Origin: Chromera velia
Lineage: Eukaryota; Sar; Chromeraceae
Direction of reading: 5' to 3'
Length of the DNA: 42,500 nt
Assembly: GCA_018398765.1 (NCBI GenBank)
Contig: JAHBMJ010005900.1
Span: forward strand, 8,257 to 50,756
Shown: piece after piece, positions 41,557 through 42,500 of the stretch
How positions within the stretch are numbered: the stretch's first letter is position 1
How the letters are laid out: each line of letters starts with the position of its first letter
Made by a program: the position numbers and the translations under genes
The notes under the pieces: model-generated
What the model saw: the letters and a program-made list of their open reading frames with translations, nothing else
Told to the model about the DNA's origin: nothing
Databases searched by the model: none

Positions 41557-42500
41557 CTGCAGGGAGAAAAGCAGGAAAGCCACCACTTAAGAGACTCCGC
41601 GATAAATAGCACCAGTCTGTCAATCACTCGCAAACGGTATCGGACACACAAAGACAGAGACTCTCGTATGCAGAGAAAGGGACAAGGTCAGAGGCAAATA
41701 TACAGACAGGGTCGCAGATGGAGATGGCAGCAGCGAACGGGAGATGCAAATTTGCGAAGGCATGGTGGATAAATTTTGAATGGCCGAAGATGAAGTGACC
41801 CCTCAGACAGTCTGACGCACCTCCAGCGCTCTCGAAGTTGTGAATCTCTTCCTCCTTCATGTCTTCGTCTATCGCGGAAGAGCGGCAAGAACCACTCGCC
41901 TCCTTCGACGCCCGTGCACTACAGAACAATGGTCGGAACCGACATCTGACGTGATTCGTGGTAGTAATCAAAACAGAGGACAGTCAAAGGCAGGCGACGA
42001 TTGTCAGTATCAACTGCTTTGCACTCATCAACGCACGTGCACCGACTTTACATGCTCCCCCCCCTCACGCAGTGCAGGATGCAACACAAATGTCCGTTTG
42101 CGACTCGAGAGATTAGAGCAGCAGAAAAGGGTCGCGGTCAAGAATCCGTCTCGAAACCAAAGTGGAAATGACGCGAGAAGCAAGTAGAGGCTGAAAGTGT
42201 CCTACAAAGAAGTGAGAACTACGGGGTGGTCTTCTCTGACGGTCTCGTCTGACTGATTTGCTGAGGTGGTTTCAGTTGTCTGTCCGCCTGTCTACATAGT
42301 GACTATAGTAAGAGACAGCTGACGTAAAAGAGCGTGAAGACTGACCCTGCACGTATGCTGGAGCACCCGATTTCTCTTTCTATGTCCCGCTGATCGCCCT
42401 TTCCCTCCTTTCCTGCTGTACTGGAAAGAGAGGTTTCACTGCCACTCCCTGCGCTGGAGTCTGCATTCCTTGAAGTGCCAGCTGCAGTTGTGACGGGAGC
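41557..42500. other. Right edge of the window, fragmentary signals only
   Basis: Apart from the exon candidate at about 41825-41920 on the minus strand, no frame is convincing. Plus 42060-42187 and the opposite strand of the same stretch both give short open frames. A gene continuing beyond 42500 is possible but cannot be read from here. Confidence 0.4.

Noticed and set aside
1-42500. CRISPR arrays, bacterial operons, ribosome-binding sites
   Set aside because: The window is intron-rich eukaryotic sequence; the regular repeats are micro- and minisatellites without spacer structure.

Overview
This is a eukaryotic nuclear window, most like the gene-sparse, repeat-laden genome of a protist. All convincing genes are split by GT-AG introns of about 140 to 1550 bp, and many introns carry CT/GT, GACA/GTCT or GA microsatellites. 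Start contexts are Kozak-like. I see no operons, rRNA or tRNA. A chromerid-type photosynthetic alveolate is my best guess from style alone; no marker gene proves it. All exon coordinates were read by eye, by matching splice sites, reading phase and family motifs.

Layout. 1-979 is non-coding apart from a 234 bp MITE-like element (152-385). 980-5065 (-) is a five-exon concentrative nucleoside transporter (CNT/SLC28) with a large acidic insert. Head-to-head with it, 5552-13258 (+) is a 13-exon gene for a 1216-residue fusion. Its N-terminal half is a cytochrome P450 reductase-type FMN/FAD/NADPH reductase and its C-terminal half is a complete class I-like hybrid cluster protein (HCP, prismane/hydroxylamine reductase). 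This is the most notable object in the window: an apparently self-contained NADPH-driven HCP, with a possible N-terminal lipid anchor.

13259-20765 is gene-poor. It holds a 3.35 kb DNA-transposon-like element (15754-19106) with terminal inverted repeats and an 8 bp target duplication. Inside it lie two decayed small genes and a 1.3 kb ATGG-type satellite. An AT-rich tract with possible LTR-retroelement remains follows.

20878-27911 (-) is a seven-exon leucine-rich-repeat gene. Its last exon carries three lesions: an in-frame TAG, a 4 bp insertion and a 14 bp tandem duplication. It is probably a pseudogene or a truncated allele. Divergent from it, 28495-33544 (+) is a five-exon gene for a 1063-residue protein of no family I recognise. 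It is built from a three-copy Ser/Pro-rich module and a two-copy helical module, and partly arose by exon duplication.

33545-42500 is mostly repeats: an unresolved base beside a poly-G run, GACA/GACC and GA microsatellites, and a second 234 bp MITE-like element with an 8 bp target duplication (37858-38091). It also holds fragmentary coding traces, of which a minus-strand exon with an 18-residue repeat (about 41205-41556) is the best.

How the genes work together: only the CNT/HCP-fusion pair (486 bp divergent spacer) and the LRR/repeat-module pair (583 bp divergent spacer) suggest shared promoters. A functional link inside either pair is speculation.
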